64,000 bases of DNA from Pedobacter heparinus DSM 2366 (GCF_000023825.1 NC_013061.1:2046001-2110000); one strand, 5' to 3'. Counted from the first letter of the stretch, positions 48,195-58,851 are shown. Numbers and translations are program-made. Notes: a model not told the origin generated them from the letters alone.

Positions 48195-51100
48195 ATGAAA
48201 AATTATCCTTTGAAACCTGGTGTGCTACGCTATTTTGGCCTGCCGCCTAAAATACTTTTAATTATGAAACTGATCATAATTATGCTTTTTACCTGCCTGA
48301 TGCAGGTTAGCGCAAGTTCATTTGCGCAAAGAATCTCTCTGTCTGAAAAAAACGCCTCGCTAGAACAAGTATTAAAAAAAATAAAGCTTCAGACTGGTTT
48401 TGATGTACTTTACGGTAGCGAAGTACTGAACCAGGCTAAGAAAGTAAATATAAATTTATCCAATATCCCTATAAATGATGCACTGGGGCAACTTTTTGAA
48501 GGACAACCTTTAAATTACCAGGTAAAGGACAACACTATTTTTATTACCCGAAAAGCTCCTACCTTTCTGGAGCGCCTGGCTGATCGCTGGGCTGCTATTG
48601 ACATTACCGGTACTGTGCTGGATGAGAAGGGTATACCGCTGCCGGGGGCGACGGTGAAAGCTAAAGGCGCGAAAACCGCGATTACCGATATTAAAGGCCG
48701 GTTTATGTTGGAGCATGTGGAAGAGGGGGCTATGGTGATGATTTCGTATACCGGTTATGTAACCCAGGAATTGCCAGCTAAACAGGCGATGGGCACTATT
48801 GCGATGAAGCTTTCGGATAATCCATTAGATCAGGTGCAGGTGATTGCTTATGGTACACAGACACAACGTAACAGTGTAGGTAGTGTGGTTTCTATTAAAG
48901 CTGACGTCTTAGAAAGACAACTGGTGAAAAACCCTTTACTTGCCCTTCAAGGGTTGGTTCCGAATTTAGAGATTACACCCACAAATGGTTTAAATGGTGC
49001 AGGTGTTACTATACGCCTCGGAGGCTCAAATAGTATTTTAAACGGAAACGATCCATTCATTGTGATTGACGGTGTACCTTATGCTTCTCAGACACTAAGC
49101 ACAGCTAGTGTAGGAAGTTTAATGTTAGGGAATTCGGGTGATAGCAGGGGAGGATCTGGTAATCCGTTAAATTACATTAACCCGGGAGATATAGAAAGTA
49201 TAGATATTTTAAGAGATGCGGATGCTACTGCCATTTACGGATCAAGGGCGGCGAATGGGGCAATATTGATCACAACTAAAAAAGGTAAGGCAGGGACAAC
49301 ACAATTCGATCTGAACATTCAAAATGGTTGGGGACAAGTAGGTAAATTTTTAAAAGTACTGAATACAGAACAATACCTGGAAATGAGAAGGGAGGCCTTT
49401 AAAAATGACGGTCTTCCCATCCCATCAATAATTACCAATCCAAATAATACGGATTATGACGTGAATGGACATTGGGATACCAACAGGTATACCGATTGGC
49501 AAAAGGAACTGATCGGCGGTACCGCCCAATATAATAATATTGCATTAACCATATCCGGGGGCAATGTGAATACCCAATTTAGAATATCAGGAACCTATAA
49601 TCGTATGACGACTGTTTTCCCCGGAGAAAATGCCAACAAATCAAGTAACCTTAGCTTTTCTTTAAGCAATACTTCGAGCGATCAAAAGTTTAGCCTTCAG
49701 TTTTCAGGAAGTTATATGGGGGATGTGAACAGGTTACCCGGGGTTGATTTTACCTATTATGGAGTAAAGTTATCACCAAATGCTCCTGAACTTCTTAATT
49801 CTGATGGTAGTCTGAACTGGGCTCCTACTTTAGCAGGCATATCGAGTTTAATTGCAAACCCATTGGCTCAGCTAGGGGCAGAGTATAAAGCCAAAACGAC
49901 CAACTTGGTCTCAGGACTTGCTTTAAAGTATAAGATCTTAAATGGTTTAGAGATAAAAACTAATTTTGGATATACCAAAAATCAAAATGATGAATTTAGC
50001 GGCGGCCCTTTGTCTATATATCCACCAGAATATAGAGTAACGTCAAATCCGAATGAATTACGTACCGCTAAGTACTCAAATAATAATATTGATTCCTGGA
50101 TCATTGAGCCCCAATTGAATTATGATGCTGATTTTAAAGATCATCGATTTAATTTATTAATAGGCGGTACAGCTCAGCAAAGGTCTAGTAATGGTATTAA
50201 TTTAGCTGGTTCAGGTTATACGAATGATGCTTCGTTAGAGGATATAAAATCAGCGGCTACAATAGTGGCCGGGGCCTCTGTGGTTTCTGTTTACAAATAT
50301 GTTGGCGTTTTCGGCAGGTTGAATTACAATTTTAAGAATAAATATGTCATTAACCTGACCGTTAGAAGAGACGGCAGCAGTCGTTTTGGCCCCTATACTA
50401 AGTTTCATAATTTTGGCTCTGCTGGTGTAGCCTGGATTTTAAGCGAGGAGAAATTTATCAAAGACAATCTGTCATTTCTAAGTTTCGGTAAGGTCAGGGG
50501 AAACTACGGTACAACCGGGAGTGATCAAATCGGAGATTATAGCTTTGTTCCAAGATTGAATGCTATTAGTGTTAATGTTCCTTATCAGGGTATCGCCGGT
50601 TATATCATGGGAGGTTTATTGAATGAACATCTTGAATGGGAGGAGACGCGGAAATTGCAATTGGGGGTTGATCTTGGTTTTTTAAAAGATAGAATTTTAT
50701 TAACTGCCAATTATTCGCGCAACAGATGTTCCAATCAATTGTTAGATTATGATTTACCATTAATAGCTGGTTATACCTATATAAATTATAATTTCCCTGC
50801 TACTTTGCAAAATAGGGCTATTGATTTTAACCTTAAAACCGTTAATTTAAAAAATGCTGCCCTATCCTGGACCAGCGGTATTAATTTAACATTTCCTGAC
50901 AATAAATTACTCTCATTTCCAGGAATCGAAACTTCAACTTATGTTAGTAACCTGATAGTTGGGGAACCTTTTAACATACTAAAACGTAATCCCTATGTTG
51001 GAATAGATCCAATGACAGGGGTTTTTCAGATTGCGGGTAGAAATGGTCCAACATCTAATGCATCTGAACCTTTTGAACGAATACCTATCGACATCCAAAC

Positions 51101-51578
51101 CGAATATCATGGTGGTGTTTATAATTCATTGATATATAGAGGTGTGCAGTTTGATTTTTTATTTCAATTTGTTAAAAAATTAGGTGCAAATTTTCCTTCC
51201 AATCTTCCCGGAAGATTTAATTCAGGTGTAGGGAATCAGCCCATCTCTGTATTAAATCGTTGGCAAAATCCAGGCGATATTGCAGAAAACCAGAGGTTTA
51301 CGCAGAAAACAACGCTAAGTAGTATTTATAGTCTCATTTTGAGTAGCAATCGGTCATACGTTGATGCTTCATTTATTAGGCTTAAGAATGTGTCCTTATC
51401 GTACCAATTACCGAAAGAATGGATAAAAAGGATGTCACTTCAATCCCTCAGAATTTATACACACGTACAAAATCTATTTACACTCACCAGGTATAAAGGC
51501 TTGGATCCGGAAACGCAAAGTTCAACTACTTTACCACAACTTCGAATCATTACTTTAGGAATCCAGGCTTCACTATAA
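48195..51578 (+). CDS. SusC/RagA TonB-linked outer-membrane transporter with STN domain
   Basis: 1127 residues. Signal peptide near LIIIMLFTCLMQVSASSFAQ. STN domain (about 45-120: NASLEQVLKKIKLQTGFDVLYGSEVL...), which signals to FecR. Carboxypeptidase-regulatory-like domain (about 135-210: ITGTVLDEKGIPLPGATVKAKGAKTAITDIKGRFML). TonB plug with NPLLALQGLVPNLEI, DPFIVIDGVPY and DILRDADATAIYGSRAANGAILITTKKG. Then the 22-strand barrel. The protein forms a complex with SusD (51590) and imports an unknown oligosaccharide, peptide or other nutrient. The 242-base gap after FecR holds only A-rich leader sequence. Confidence 0.95.
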   Translation: MKNYPLKPGVLRYFGLPPKILLIMKLIIIMLFTCLMQVSASSFAQRISLSEKNASLEQVLKKIKLQTGFDVLYGSEVLNQAKKVNINLSNIPINDALGQLFEGQPLNYQVKDNTIFITRKAPTFLERLADRWAAIDITGTVLDEKGIPLPGATVKAKGAKTAITDIKGRFMLEHVEEGAMVMISYTGYVTQELPAKQAMGTIAMKLSDNPLDQVQVIAYGTQTQRNSVGSVVSIKADVLERQLVKNPLLALQGLVPNLEITPTNGLNGAGVTIRLGGSNSILNGNDPFIVIDGVPYASQTLSTASVGSLMLGNSGDSRGGSGNPLNYINPGDIESIDILRDADATAIYGSRAANGAILITTKKGKAGTTQFDLNIQNGWGQVGKFLKVLNTEQYLEMRREAFKNDGLPIPSIITNPNNTDYDVNGHWDTNRYTDWQKELIGGTAQYNNIALTISGGNVNTQFRISGTYNRMTTVFPGENANKSSNLSFSLSNTSSDQKFSLQFSGSYMGDVNRLPGVDFTYYGVKLSPNAPELLNSDGSLNWAPTLAGISSLIANPLAQLGAEYKAKTTNLVSGLALKYKILNGLEIKTNFGYTKNQNDEFSGGPLSIYPPEYRVTSNPNELRTAKYSNNNIDSWIIEPQLNYDADFKDHRFNLLIGGTAQQRSSNGINLAGSGYTNDASLEDIKSAATIVAGASVVSVYKYVGVFGRLNYNFKNKYVINLTVRRDGSSRFGPYTKFHNFGSAGVAWILSEEKFIKDNLSFLSFGKVRGNYGTTGSDQIGDYSFVPRLNAISVNVPYQGIAGYIMGGLLNEHLEWEETRKLQLGVDLGFLKDRILLTANYSRNRCSNQLLDYDLPLIAGYTYINYNFPATLQNRAIDFNLKTVNLKNAALSWTSGINLTFPDNKLLSFPGIETSTYVSNLIVGEPFNILKRNPYVGIDPMTGVFQIAGRNGPTSNASEPFERIPIDIQTEYHGGVYNSLIYRGVQFDFLFQFVKKLGANFPSNLPGRFNSGVGNQPISVLNRWQNPGDIAENQRFTQKTTLSSIYSLILSSNRSYVDASFIRLKNVSLSYQLPKEWIKRMSLQSLRIYTHVQNLFTLTRYKGLDPETQSSTTLPQLRIITLGIQASL

Positions 51579-51589
51579 AATTTAAGATT

Positions 51590-53044
51590 ATGTTAACTAT
51601 CACCAAAATATGCAGTAAATATTTTATGATTTTATCCATCATATTTTATATATCTAGTTTAGGATGTAAGAAGTTTGTGGACATCGATCCTCCTGTCACA
51701 GACCTGACCACACTTAGTGCTTTTAAGGAGGATAATACCGCTATAGCTGTAATGACAGGGCATTTTGCTAGTTTAAGCAACAACGACCTTGCTTTTACAA
51801 ATTTTACGGGAATCAGTAGATTTACCGGCCTTTCATCAGATGAATTGAAGTTGTGGGAGGGAGTTTCCGATGCTAAACAGATCGGCTACTTTACCAATGA
51901 TTTATTTTCTCATCAGGGCGCTTCAGCAGGGGATGAATATTGGCCGTATACAGAGATATATGCCTGCAATACCATTATAGAAGGGGTGAGTAATTCTGAT
52001 GGTTTGAGTGCTGCTGTAAAAAATCAATTGCTGGGAGAAGCGAAGTTTATGAGGGCGTCCTATTTTTTAAATTTAGCAAATCTATATGGCGATATCCCAA
52101 TGCCTACTTCAACTGTTGTTAAGGTAAATATCCAATTGAGCAGGACTCCCAAAAAACAGGTTTATGAACAGATTATTAAGGATCTGAAAGAAGCGGAGGC
52201 CTTACTAAGCCCTGAATATTTAAATGGGGGACTAAAGAAATATTCATCTGCTCCGGAAAGGGTACGGCCCACCAGCTGGGCTGCTTCAGCTTTACTGGCT
52301 AGGGTTTACCTATACAATGAGGAATGGAGTAACGCAGAACTAACCTCTTCAAAATTAATAAGTAACAACGGTTTATTTGGTTTGGAGCCCTTAAACGATG
52401 TATTTAAGAAAGATAGCCGGGAAGCCATTTGGCAGCTCCAGACTGTGTATACTGGTATGAATACCGGTGACGGAGGCTTTTTTATCCTGAGTAGTTTTGG
52501 ACTATCCGAATATAACCCCGTATACTTAAGTAGCTTTATGTTAAATGCGTTTGAACCGGGGGATTCCAGGGCTGTTCCTGGAAACTGGGTTGACAAAACC
52601 GTGATTTCAGGGACTACTTATTATTACCCCTTTAAATACAAATTGAGTTACGGTTCTACGCAAGGCGCTGAATATATCATGATGCTTCGGTTAGGAGAGC
52701 AATATCTGATCAGGGCAGAAGCAAGAGCAAAATTGGAAAATGTTAACGGCGCAAGAGAAGATCTGTTTGTCATCAGAAGAAGGGCAGGTCTGGCTGATGC
52801 CACCTTAACGGCCAATGACCAGAATTCCTTACTGACCGCTGTCATGCATGAAAGGCAAGTGGAACTTTTTACTGAATGGGGACACCGATGGTTTGACTTG
52901 AAACGTACCGGTAAGGTAGATGCCGTAATGAGTGTGGTTACCCCAACAAAAGGAGGAACATGGCAAAGTACAGATCAGCTCTACCCGCTGCCGTTCAGAG
53001 ATCTTCAAAGGGACAGGAATTTAACGCAAAACCCTGGGTATTGA
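51590..53044 (+). CDS. SusD/RagB nutrient-binding outer-membrane lipoprotein
   Basis: 484 residues. Lipoprotein signal with SSLGC (about 26). The SusD fold is seen in YWPYTEIYACNTIIEGV, LLGEAKFMRASYFLNLANLYGDIPMPTST and the C-terminal HERQVELFTEWGHRWFDLKRTGKVDAVM...QLYPLPFRDLQRDRNLTQNPGY, the last being diagnostic. TPR-like helices carry ligand-binding loops. Starts 11 bases after SusC; same operon. Confidence 0.95.
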   Translation: MLTITKICSKYFMILSIIFYISSLGCKKFVDIDPPVTDLTTLSAFKEDNTAIAVMTGHFASLSNNDLAFTNFTGISRFTGLSSDELKLWEGVSDAKQIGYFTNDLFSHQGASAGDEYWPYTEIYACNTIIEGVSNSDGLSAAVKNQLLGEAKFMRASYFLNLANLYGDIPMPTSTVVKVNIQLSRTPKKQVYEQIIKDLKEAEALLSPEYLNGGLKKYSSAPERVRPTSWAASALLARVYLYNEEWSNAELTSSKLISNNGLFGLEPLNDVFKKDSREAIWQLQTVYTGMNTGDGGFFILSSFGLSEYNPVYLSSFMLNAFEPGDSRAVPGNWVDKTVISGTTYYYPFKYKLSYGSTQGAEYIMMLRLGEQYLIRAEARAKLENVNGAREDLFVIRRRAGLADATLTANDQNSLLTAVMHERQVELFTEWGHRWFDLKRTGKVDAVMSVVTPTKGGTWQSTDQLYPLPFRDLQRDRNLTQNPGY

Positions 53045-53067
53045 GGGTGCCATGCTATAACGCGCTA

Positions 53068-53149
53068 GTCATCTCGAAGGAAGCGCAGCGATGAGAGATT
53101 TCTTGAACTATGCTTGAACAAGAGATTTCTCCCTGCGGTCGAAAGGACG
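53068..53149. repeat. Intergenic copy of the palindromic chromosomal repeat
   Basis: GTCATCTCGAAGGAAGCGC..., GAGAGATTTCTTG and CAAGAGATTTCTC form an imperfect hairpin between the SusD stop and the thioredoxin-like gene. Related to the element inside the FecR gene (47253). It may act as a partial terminator separating SusCD from downstream genes. Confidence 0.6.
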
Positions 53150-53198
53150 GACTGGTGTTCTATTGAATAATTTTTAAACACAAACTAAAAACATACAA

Positions 53199-54989
53199 AT
53201 GAAAACGCAATTCACAAAATTGATCATGCTATTGCTATGCCTGCTTTGTTTTGGGGGAAGCAGCTTTGCGCAAGATTTAACAGGAACCTGGCGCTTAAAA
53301 AACTTAAAGACGATTAAGGGCTCTGAATACGTCAACGCCCTACCAAAGCAGATGGTGATCAACCAAACTCCGGATGGGGTTGAATTTAAACTGACCAGTA
53401 ACCTTGGTGACAGAGATAGCGTCATCAGTCAGCTGTTAAGCTTTAACAGTATCAATGAAAGTAAGACCCACAGTGGAAAGAAAAAACTTGTAACTATTCA
53501 AAAGAAAGCGGATGGTTCCTGGTTGAAACATACAAAAGTATTTTCCAATAACTATCCTAAAGAGCTGCTCGGTACAGATGACGAAACCTACACCCTGGAT
53601 AAGGAAGGGGGCTTGACGCTTTTGAGGGTATATGATTCGACCGATGAGGTTAAAGCCGGAATTCAGGATTATACTGCAGAAGCGAGCTATGAAAAACTAG
53701 ATCCAGAATCGGCTGCCAGGGAGGCTGCTAAAGGAAAAGGTGTGAATTTTGTGCAAGGATTGAACTGGGAACAAATCAAAGCAAAGGCAAAAGCTGAAAA
53801 CAAATACATTTTTGTGGATTGTTATGCCACCTGGTGTGGGCCATGTAAGGTAATGGATATGGAGGTTTACCCATTAAACATGGTAGGAGAAGCCATGAAT
53901 GAGCAATTTATTTCCATTAAAATACAAATGGATTCGACTAAAAACGATTCTCCGAGTGTAAGACCGTTATATGCTGCAGCAAGAGAATTGGAAAAAAAAT
54001 ACAATATAACCGGATTGCCCAGTTATCTTTTTTTTAGCCCAAGTGGTGAAATTATTCATAAAGATATGGGCGCGCGAAATCCAGATGAATTTTTAAACCT
54101 CCTTAAAGATGCCATCAATCCTAATAAACAGCTTTATTCTTTAATAAAACAGATACATGCCGGGGAGATGGACGTTAATCTCATCCCAGGATTTATCAAA
54201 CATTTAGAAGACAAGGGCGAAAAAAGTTTATCAACGGAACTTACTCGGTATTATATGAAAAATTACCTGGAGAAGTTACCTGAAAAGGATTTTCTAACCA
54301 GGAAGAACCTCGATTTAATATTTAAATATCCCCGGACGCTGATGACGCAAGATAGAATTTACCAAGCTTTCTGTAATCAGGCTAATATTGTAGATAGTTT
54401 AATGGAGTATCCGGGGTTCTCGGACGCTGCTATAAATTGGGTGTTTAGCAATGAATTCGTACAACCCACTTTTGATCAGGCAAAATTGAAAGGAATAGCT
54501 CCTGATTGGAAACAGATTCTTGCAACCTTATGGAGTAAGACCACAAAAGAACGTGCAAATGTTATTATACTTAACTATAAAGTTGCATGGTATAAAGGAA
54601 AAAAAGATTGGGATAATTATGTAAAATACCTTTTCCAACGTACAAAAAATGAAAATATTGAAAGTCCTAATCAATCGGTACTAGGGTTAAACTCTACCGC
54701 ATGGGATTTATTTGAATATTCTTTTGATAAAAAAGCTCTTGAATTAGGTTTGAAATATATTGATAAATCAATAGCACTTTGGGCCAAATCAGAAGGAAGC
54801 GCCGGACTTTTAGATACAAAGGCAAATTTATTATATAAACTGGGAAGAAATGAGGAAGCGATCCTTTTACAAAAGCAAGCGGTTTTAATAAATCCTGCGT
54901 CGAAAGGATTGAAAAAAACGCTGGAGAAAATGCTGAGTAAAGAAAAAACCTGGGAGTTTGGCGCAAATGAAAATAGGAAAGTTAAATAA
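53199..54989 (+). CDS. Secreted thioredoxin-fold protein with N-terminal lipocalin-like and C-terminal TPR-like parts
   Basis: 596 residues. Signal peptide (KLIMLLLCLLCFGGSSFA). Residues about 25-165 resemble lipocalin/DUF-type strands (LTGTWRLKNLKTIKG). The thioredoxin domain has active site WCGPCK (about 210-215) in IFVDCYATWCGPCKVMDMEVYP and cis-Pro loop ITGLPSYLFF. The C-terminal 200 residues are helical, ending in a TPR-like SAGLLDTKANLLYKLGRNEEAILLQKQA. It likely acts on disulfides of secreted or outer-membrane proteins. Stop overlaps the next start by one base (TAATG). Confidence 0.85.
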   Translation: MKTQFTKLIMLLLCLLCFGGSSFAQDLTGTWRLKNLKTIKGSEYVNALPKQMVINQTPDGVEFKLTSNLGDRDSVISQLLSFNSINESKTHSGKKKLVTIQKKADGSWLKHTKVFSNNYPKELLGTDDETYTLDKEGGLTLLRVYDSTDEVKAGIQDYTAEASYEKLDPESAAREAAKGKGVNFVQGLNWEQIKAKAKAENKYIFVDCYATWCGPCKVMDMEVYPLNMVGEAMNEQFISIKIQMDSTKNDSPSVRPLYAAARELEKKYNITGLPSYLFFSPSGEIIHKDMGARNPDEFLNLLKDAINPNKQLYSLIKQIHAGEMDVNLIPGFIKHLEDKGEKSLSTELTRYYMKNYLEKLPEKDFLTRKNLDLIFKYPRTLMTQDRIYQAFCNQANIVDSLMEYPGFSDAAINWVFSNEFVQPTFDQAKLKGIAPDWKQILATLWSKTTKERANVIILNYKVAWYKGKKDWDNYVKYLFQRTKNENIESPNQSVLGLNSTAWDLFEYSFDKKALELGLKYIDKSIALWAKSEGSAGLLDTKANLLYKLGRNEEAILLQKQAVLINPASKGLKKTLEKMLSKEKTWEFGANENRKVK

Positions 54990-57900
54990 TGATGAAACTG
55001 ATCAATTTTATAGCATTACTCTGTTTGCTTTTTGCAGGTAATGCAGGTTTAGCGCAACTTCCGATTCAGGCGGAGCGTGCCGTTTCCTTTACGACAAAAG
55101 AAGGAAGTAACATGAGCGTGGACCTTTCTCCTGATGGTAAGACCGTTGTTTTTTGTTTGCTGGGAGATTTGTATACGGTATCGTCAAAAGGTGGAATTGC
55201 TACACAAATTACACGAGGAATTGCGATTAATGACTTGCCTGTTTGGAGCCCTGACGGAAAGAGGATCGCCTACATCAGCGATAGATCAGGTGATGACCGT
55301 CTTACCGTCAGGAATGTGTCAGGCAACGCGATTCAAACCTTTGAGGGGAAATTGCCAGGAGTTCCGGTTTGGTTTGGGCCAAATGATTGGGTTACTACCT
55401 CCAATGATTTTGACAGACACTATCCTTTGTACCATTTGACAGGAGGTGAGGTTGACGATTCTAAAAACATTTCCAATGTTGTGGGGTTCTCATCAGACTA
55501 CAAATTTATTTATTACATGCATAGAGAAGCATCAAATAGCTTAGTTATTTATCAGCATGCAAAATCCAGGGGCGAAGAAAAAATATTGATTGAACTACAG
55601 GGGATTGCCGCAAAGGCTGCAAAGCGGATCAAAGTATCGCAGGATTGTAATTGGTTAAGCTATTTAATGACAGAAGGTGTATGGTGCAGTTTAAGGCTGG
55701 TTGATCTGTCGTCAAAAAAAGAACGGGTACTTGCCAGATGGGAGCAACATGTTCCTGGAATCGGTAACAGTTTACCTAACTATAATTTTTCGGGTGATTC
55801 AAAAAAGATCCTGATCGGTTATGGGGGAAAGATCCATATGATTGAGATAAGAACAGGCAAAGATGAAATTATCCCCTTTACTGCCAACGTAAAGGTAGAT
55901 ATGGGAAAGCCTAATACTGCTACGTTTAAAGTTTCTCAGGATTCGCTGCAGGTCAAGTATATGCGTTCGGCCTGCGCAAGCCCTGAAGGCAGGCAATTGG
56001 TGTTTTCTGCGTTGAACCGGATCTATATCATGGATTTACCCGGAGGTAAGCCCCGGATATTGGTGAAACAGCCTTTTAGCCAGTTTCAGCCGGCATGGTC
56101 GGCGGATGGGCAATGGATTACTTTTGTAAGCTGGAGCGATGCTGAGTTTGGACAGGTCTGGAAAGTGGATAAAAATGGTGACAGTCTAACACAAATATCA
56201 CATAAGGCCGGGGTTTACCATTATCCAAACTGGTCTCCTGATGGAAAATCTATTGCGGTTACAAAAGGGCGTAAAGTGTGGCAGGGTAAGCCGATGCTTG
56301 GGGACAGAGATGGGCCTGGAATCGGTCAATTAATTACCCTTGAATTGCAAAATGGGAACCAAAAAGTGATTGCAGATAGTGTTCCACTTTCTAACAGAAC
56401 TACGTTTTCAGCAAATGGTGAAGGGCTCATTTATGCACCCTCAAGGGTAGGAAAGAGTGGGGTATTTCCATTTTTGGTATCCAAAGATCAGGAAGGGAAA
56501 GTGAATGTTTTAGCAACCGCAAGATATGAGGGAATAGGTAGTGAATTATTTTTGCGTCAGATTATTCAATCACCGGATGGCAGATATTTCGTATACCTGA
56601 ATGAAGAAAATTTGCATTTGGTTCCTGTTGATCCTTCAGGAGCACCGACAATATTGTATGATACCGAAAAAAAAAATCCTGTAATACGTTTTGCCAAGGG
56701 TGGTTTTGATCCGCACTGGGAAAAGGGGGGGGAGGTGTTGAGCTGGTCTTTCGCCAACCAATATTTCCGGATTGACCCGGATATGATTGTTGCAGCAGCA
56801 ATTGCAGCTGCCGGGCAACGAAAAAAAATGGGTTTGGCTGAATCGGGAATACTGGATGTAGAAATTGTTCCGGACGAGAGTATTGACATTAACCTTAAGG
56901 TTGCTCAACAAGTGGCTAATGGGATGCTGGCTTTAAAAAATGCCAGGATCATTACGGCCAGGGAAAATGAAGTTATTGAAAATGGCACCATTTTAATTCG
57001 TGACGGACGTTTTGTAGCCGCAGGTAAAAACGCGGAAGTAAATATTCCGCCGGGTACAAAAGTTATGGATATGCTGGGAAAAACGATTATGCCCGGCCTG
57101 ATAGACTTACATGATCACCTGCGCCCGCCAGCAGAAGTTTTTCCTCAGCAACCATGGAGTTTTTTTGCAGGACTGGCTTATGGTGTAACCACCGCGAGGG
57201 AACCTTCTGGAAGCCATGATTCTTTTGGGTATGAGGAATTGTTGAAAACCGGACAGATGACTGGCCCGAGGTTTTTTAATGTAGGTTATGCAGTTAGGGA
57301 AGATAGGTACCCGAATATGAATGACCTGAACGAAGCCTATATTATTGCCCAAAACCGTAAACGTATGGGGGCTATAGCGGTTAAGCAGTATGCGCAACCG
57401 ACTCGCTTAAAACGACAGTTGTTATTACTGGCCTGCGAGCAGGCAGGGCTAAATATGACCAATGAAGTTGAAAAAGATATGCGAGGGTTTATCGGCCACA
57501 TCAAAGACAGTACTTTCGGTATAGAGCACAACCCGCTATGGGGTGAAGTGTATAATGATGTCATCCAGCTGATCGCAAAATCTGGTGTTTACTTAACACC
57601 AACTTTGCAGGTGGCTTATGGAACTGAGCTGGGAAGGAACCATTTTTTAGAAAAATATGCTCAGCCTGATGCAAAAATGAAGCGTTTTTATCCGGAAGAA
57701 GAAATAAAACGCCGCCAGGAAGAGCTGAAAAAGCTGAAAATTTACGCAGAAGCACATCAGGAGCTGCCTTCATTTGTGAACCAAAGTAAAGTTGATGCTG
57801 CCATCCGTCATGCAGGCGGGAGGGTTACTATGGGTAGCCATGGCAATGACCCGGCATTGGGTGCTCATTTTGAAATTTGGGCGCTGCAAATGGGGGGACT

Positions 57901-58147
57901 GACGAACCTGGAAGCGATACAGGCCGCGACGATTATGGCTGCGGGCGGCCTGGGGATGCAGGAAGATCTGGGTTCTATAGAGCCAGGAAAGATTGCTGAC
58001 CTGATTATTTTGAATAAAAATCCTTTAGACAATATCAGGAACACCATGGAAATACAAAGCGTAATGAAAGACGGCGTTTTGTATGATGGCAATACACTGG
58101 ATGAAATATGGCCAAAGGCTAAGAAATTCCAAACGATTAAAAACTAA
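54989..58147 (+). CDS. TolB-type propeller / amidohydrolase fusion (secreted)
   Basis: 1052 residues. Signal peptide ends near GNAGLAQ. Residues 30-620 carry PD40/TolB-like repeats (VDLSPDGKTVVFCLLGDLYTV, PVWSPDGKRIAYISD, AWSADGQWITFVS, NWSPDGKSIAVTKG). Residues about 640-1045 are an amidohydrolase: the metal motif HDH in MPGLIDLHDHLRPP, Lys of AVKQY, IGHIKD, VTMGSHGND, ending with ATIMAAGGLGMQEDLGSIEPGKIADLIILNKNPLDNI. Members often have peptidase-like or imidazolonepropionase-like annotations, substrate unknown. Either ATG 54989 or 54992 may start it. Probably processes the nutrient imported by SusCD. Confidence 0.9.
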   Translation: MMKLINFIALLCLLFAGNAGLAQLPIQAERAVSFTTKEGSNMSVDLSPDGKTVVFCLLGDLYTVSSKGGIATQITRGIAINDLPVWSPDGKRIAYISDRSGDDRLTVRNVSGNAIQTFEGKLPGVPVWFGPNDWVTTSNDFDRHYPLYHLTGGEVDDSKNISNVVGFSSDYKFIYYMHREASNSLVIYQHAKSRGEEKILIELQGIAAKAAKRIKVSQDCNWLSYLMTEGVWCSLRLVDLSSKKERVLARWEQHVPGIGNSLPNYNFSGDSKKILIGYGGKIHMIEIRTGKDEIIPFTANVKVDMGKPNTATFKVSQDSLQVKYMRSACASPEGRQLVFSALNRIYIMDLPGGKPRILVKQPFSQFQPAWSADGQWITFVSWSDAEFGQVWKVDKNGDSLTQISHKAGVYHYPNWSPDGKSIAVTKGRKVWQGKPMLGDRDGPGIGQLITLELQNGNQKVIADSVPLSNRTTFSANGEGLIYAPSRVGKSGVFPFLVSKDQEGKVNVLATARYEGIGSELFLRQIIQSPDGRYFVYLNEENLHLVPVDPSGAPTILYDTEKKNPVIRFAKGGFDPHWEKGGEVLSWSFANQYFRIDPDMIVAAAIAAAGQRKKMGLAESGILDVEIVPDESIDINLKVAQQVANGMLALKNARIITARENEVIENGTILIRDGRFVAAGKNAEVNIPPGTKVMDMLGKTIMPGLIDLHDHLRPPAEVFPQQPWSFFAGLAYGVTTAREPSGSHDSFGYEELLKTGQMTGPRFFNVGYAVREDRYPNMNDLNEAYIIAQNRKRMGAIAVKQYAQPTRLKRQLLLLACEQAGLNMTNEVEKDMRGFIGHIKDSTFGIEHNPLWGEVYNDVIQLIAKSGVYLTPTLQVAYGTELGRNHFLEKYAQPDAKMKRFYPEEEIKRRQEELKKLKIYAEAHQELPSFVNQSKVDAAIRHAGGRVTMGSHGNDPALGAHFEIWALQMGGLTNLEAIQAATIMAAGGLGMQEDLGSIEPGKIADLIILNKNPLDNIRNTMEIQSVMKDGVLYDGNTLDEIWPKAKKFQTIKN

Positions 58148-58158
58148 AATAAACTGAG

Positions 58159-58851
58159 ATGAAATATTTGAACGTATTAATTGTTGCAGTTTTGCTGCTG
58201 GCAGCCTGCAAAAAAACAGAATTTAAGACTACTGCTATGGGGTCTTTAAAAATTGTAAATACCGTTAGTAGTGGTGCTGCAGTTAGGCTAGGTGCTACTC
58301 CTACTCTGGTCAATAACAACGCCGCTATTGATTTTTCTGTATACGCCGGTAACCCGGATATTTATGTATGGGCTGTGGGCGATTCTTTGCATCCAATTTA
58401 CAACTCCAACAAAATGTTGGCTGTAGCAGACAGGGACATTTACACTTTGTTTTTAGGTGGTAGCAATGTAGCAAGAGAAGCTATTCTGGTTAAAGAGAAC
58501 ATACCGGTTCGCAGCGATAGTACTGCCGGAGTTAGGATAATTAACCTATCGCCAGGTAGCCCGGATATAAAGGTTACGCTATCCACTTCTGTGGGTGTAA
58601 GTGAATTTGGGAATATAGCTTATAAGCAATTAACTGAGTTTAAAAGTTATCCGGCATTAAGCACCAATACTGCTTATACTTTCCAGTTTAGAAATGCTGC
58701 AACTAATGCACTGATAAGCAGCATTACCATGAGTGGGGCCACATTGGCTGCTTTTGTACCCCGCTTTAGAAATGTGACCCTGGTATTAAGAGGGGTAGTT
58801 GGTGGCAGCCCTGCTGCAGGTGTAACCAGAGTTAACCACTATCCACTTTAA
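58159..58851 (+). CDS. DUF4397-domain lipoprotein
   Basis: 230 residues. Lipobox LLAAC (Cys about 16). Two DUF4397-type modules are apparent: GSLKIVNTVSSGAAV...FSVYAGNPDIYVWAVGDS and AGVRIINLSPGSPDIKVTLSTSVGVSEFGNIAYKQLTEFKSYPAL. DUF4397 proteins are surface beta-sandwich lipoproteins common in SusCD loci. Twelve bases after the amidohydrolase stop. Confidence 0.8.
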   Translation: MKYLNVLIVAVLLLAACKKTEFKTTAMGSLKIVNTVSSGAAVRLGATPTLVNNNAAIDFSVYAGNPDIYVWAVGDSLHPIYNSNKMLAVADRDIYTLFLGGSNVAREAILVKENIPVRSDSTAGVRIINLSPGSPDIKVTLSTSVGVSEFGNIAYKQLTEFKSYPALSTNTAYTFQFRNAATNALISSITMSGATLAAFVPRFRNVTLVLRGVVGGSPAAGVTRVNHYPL

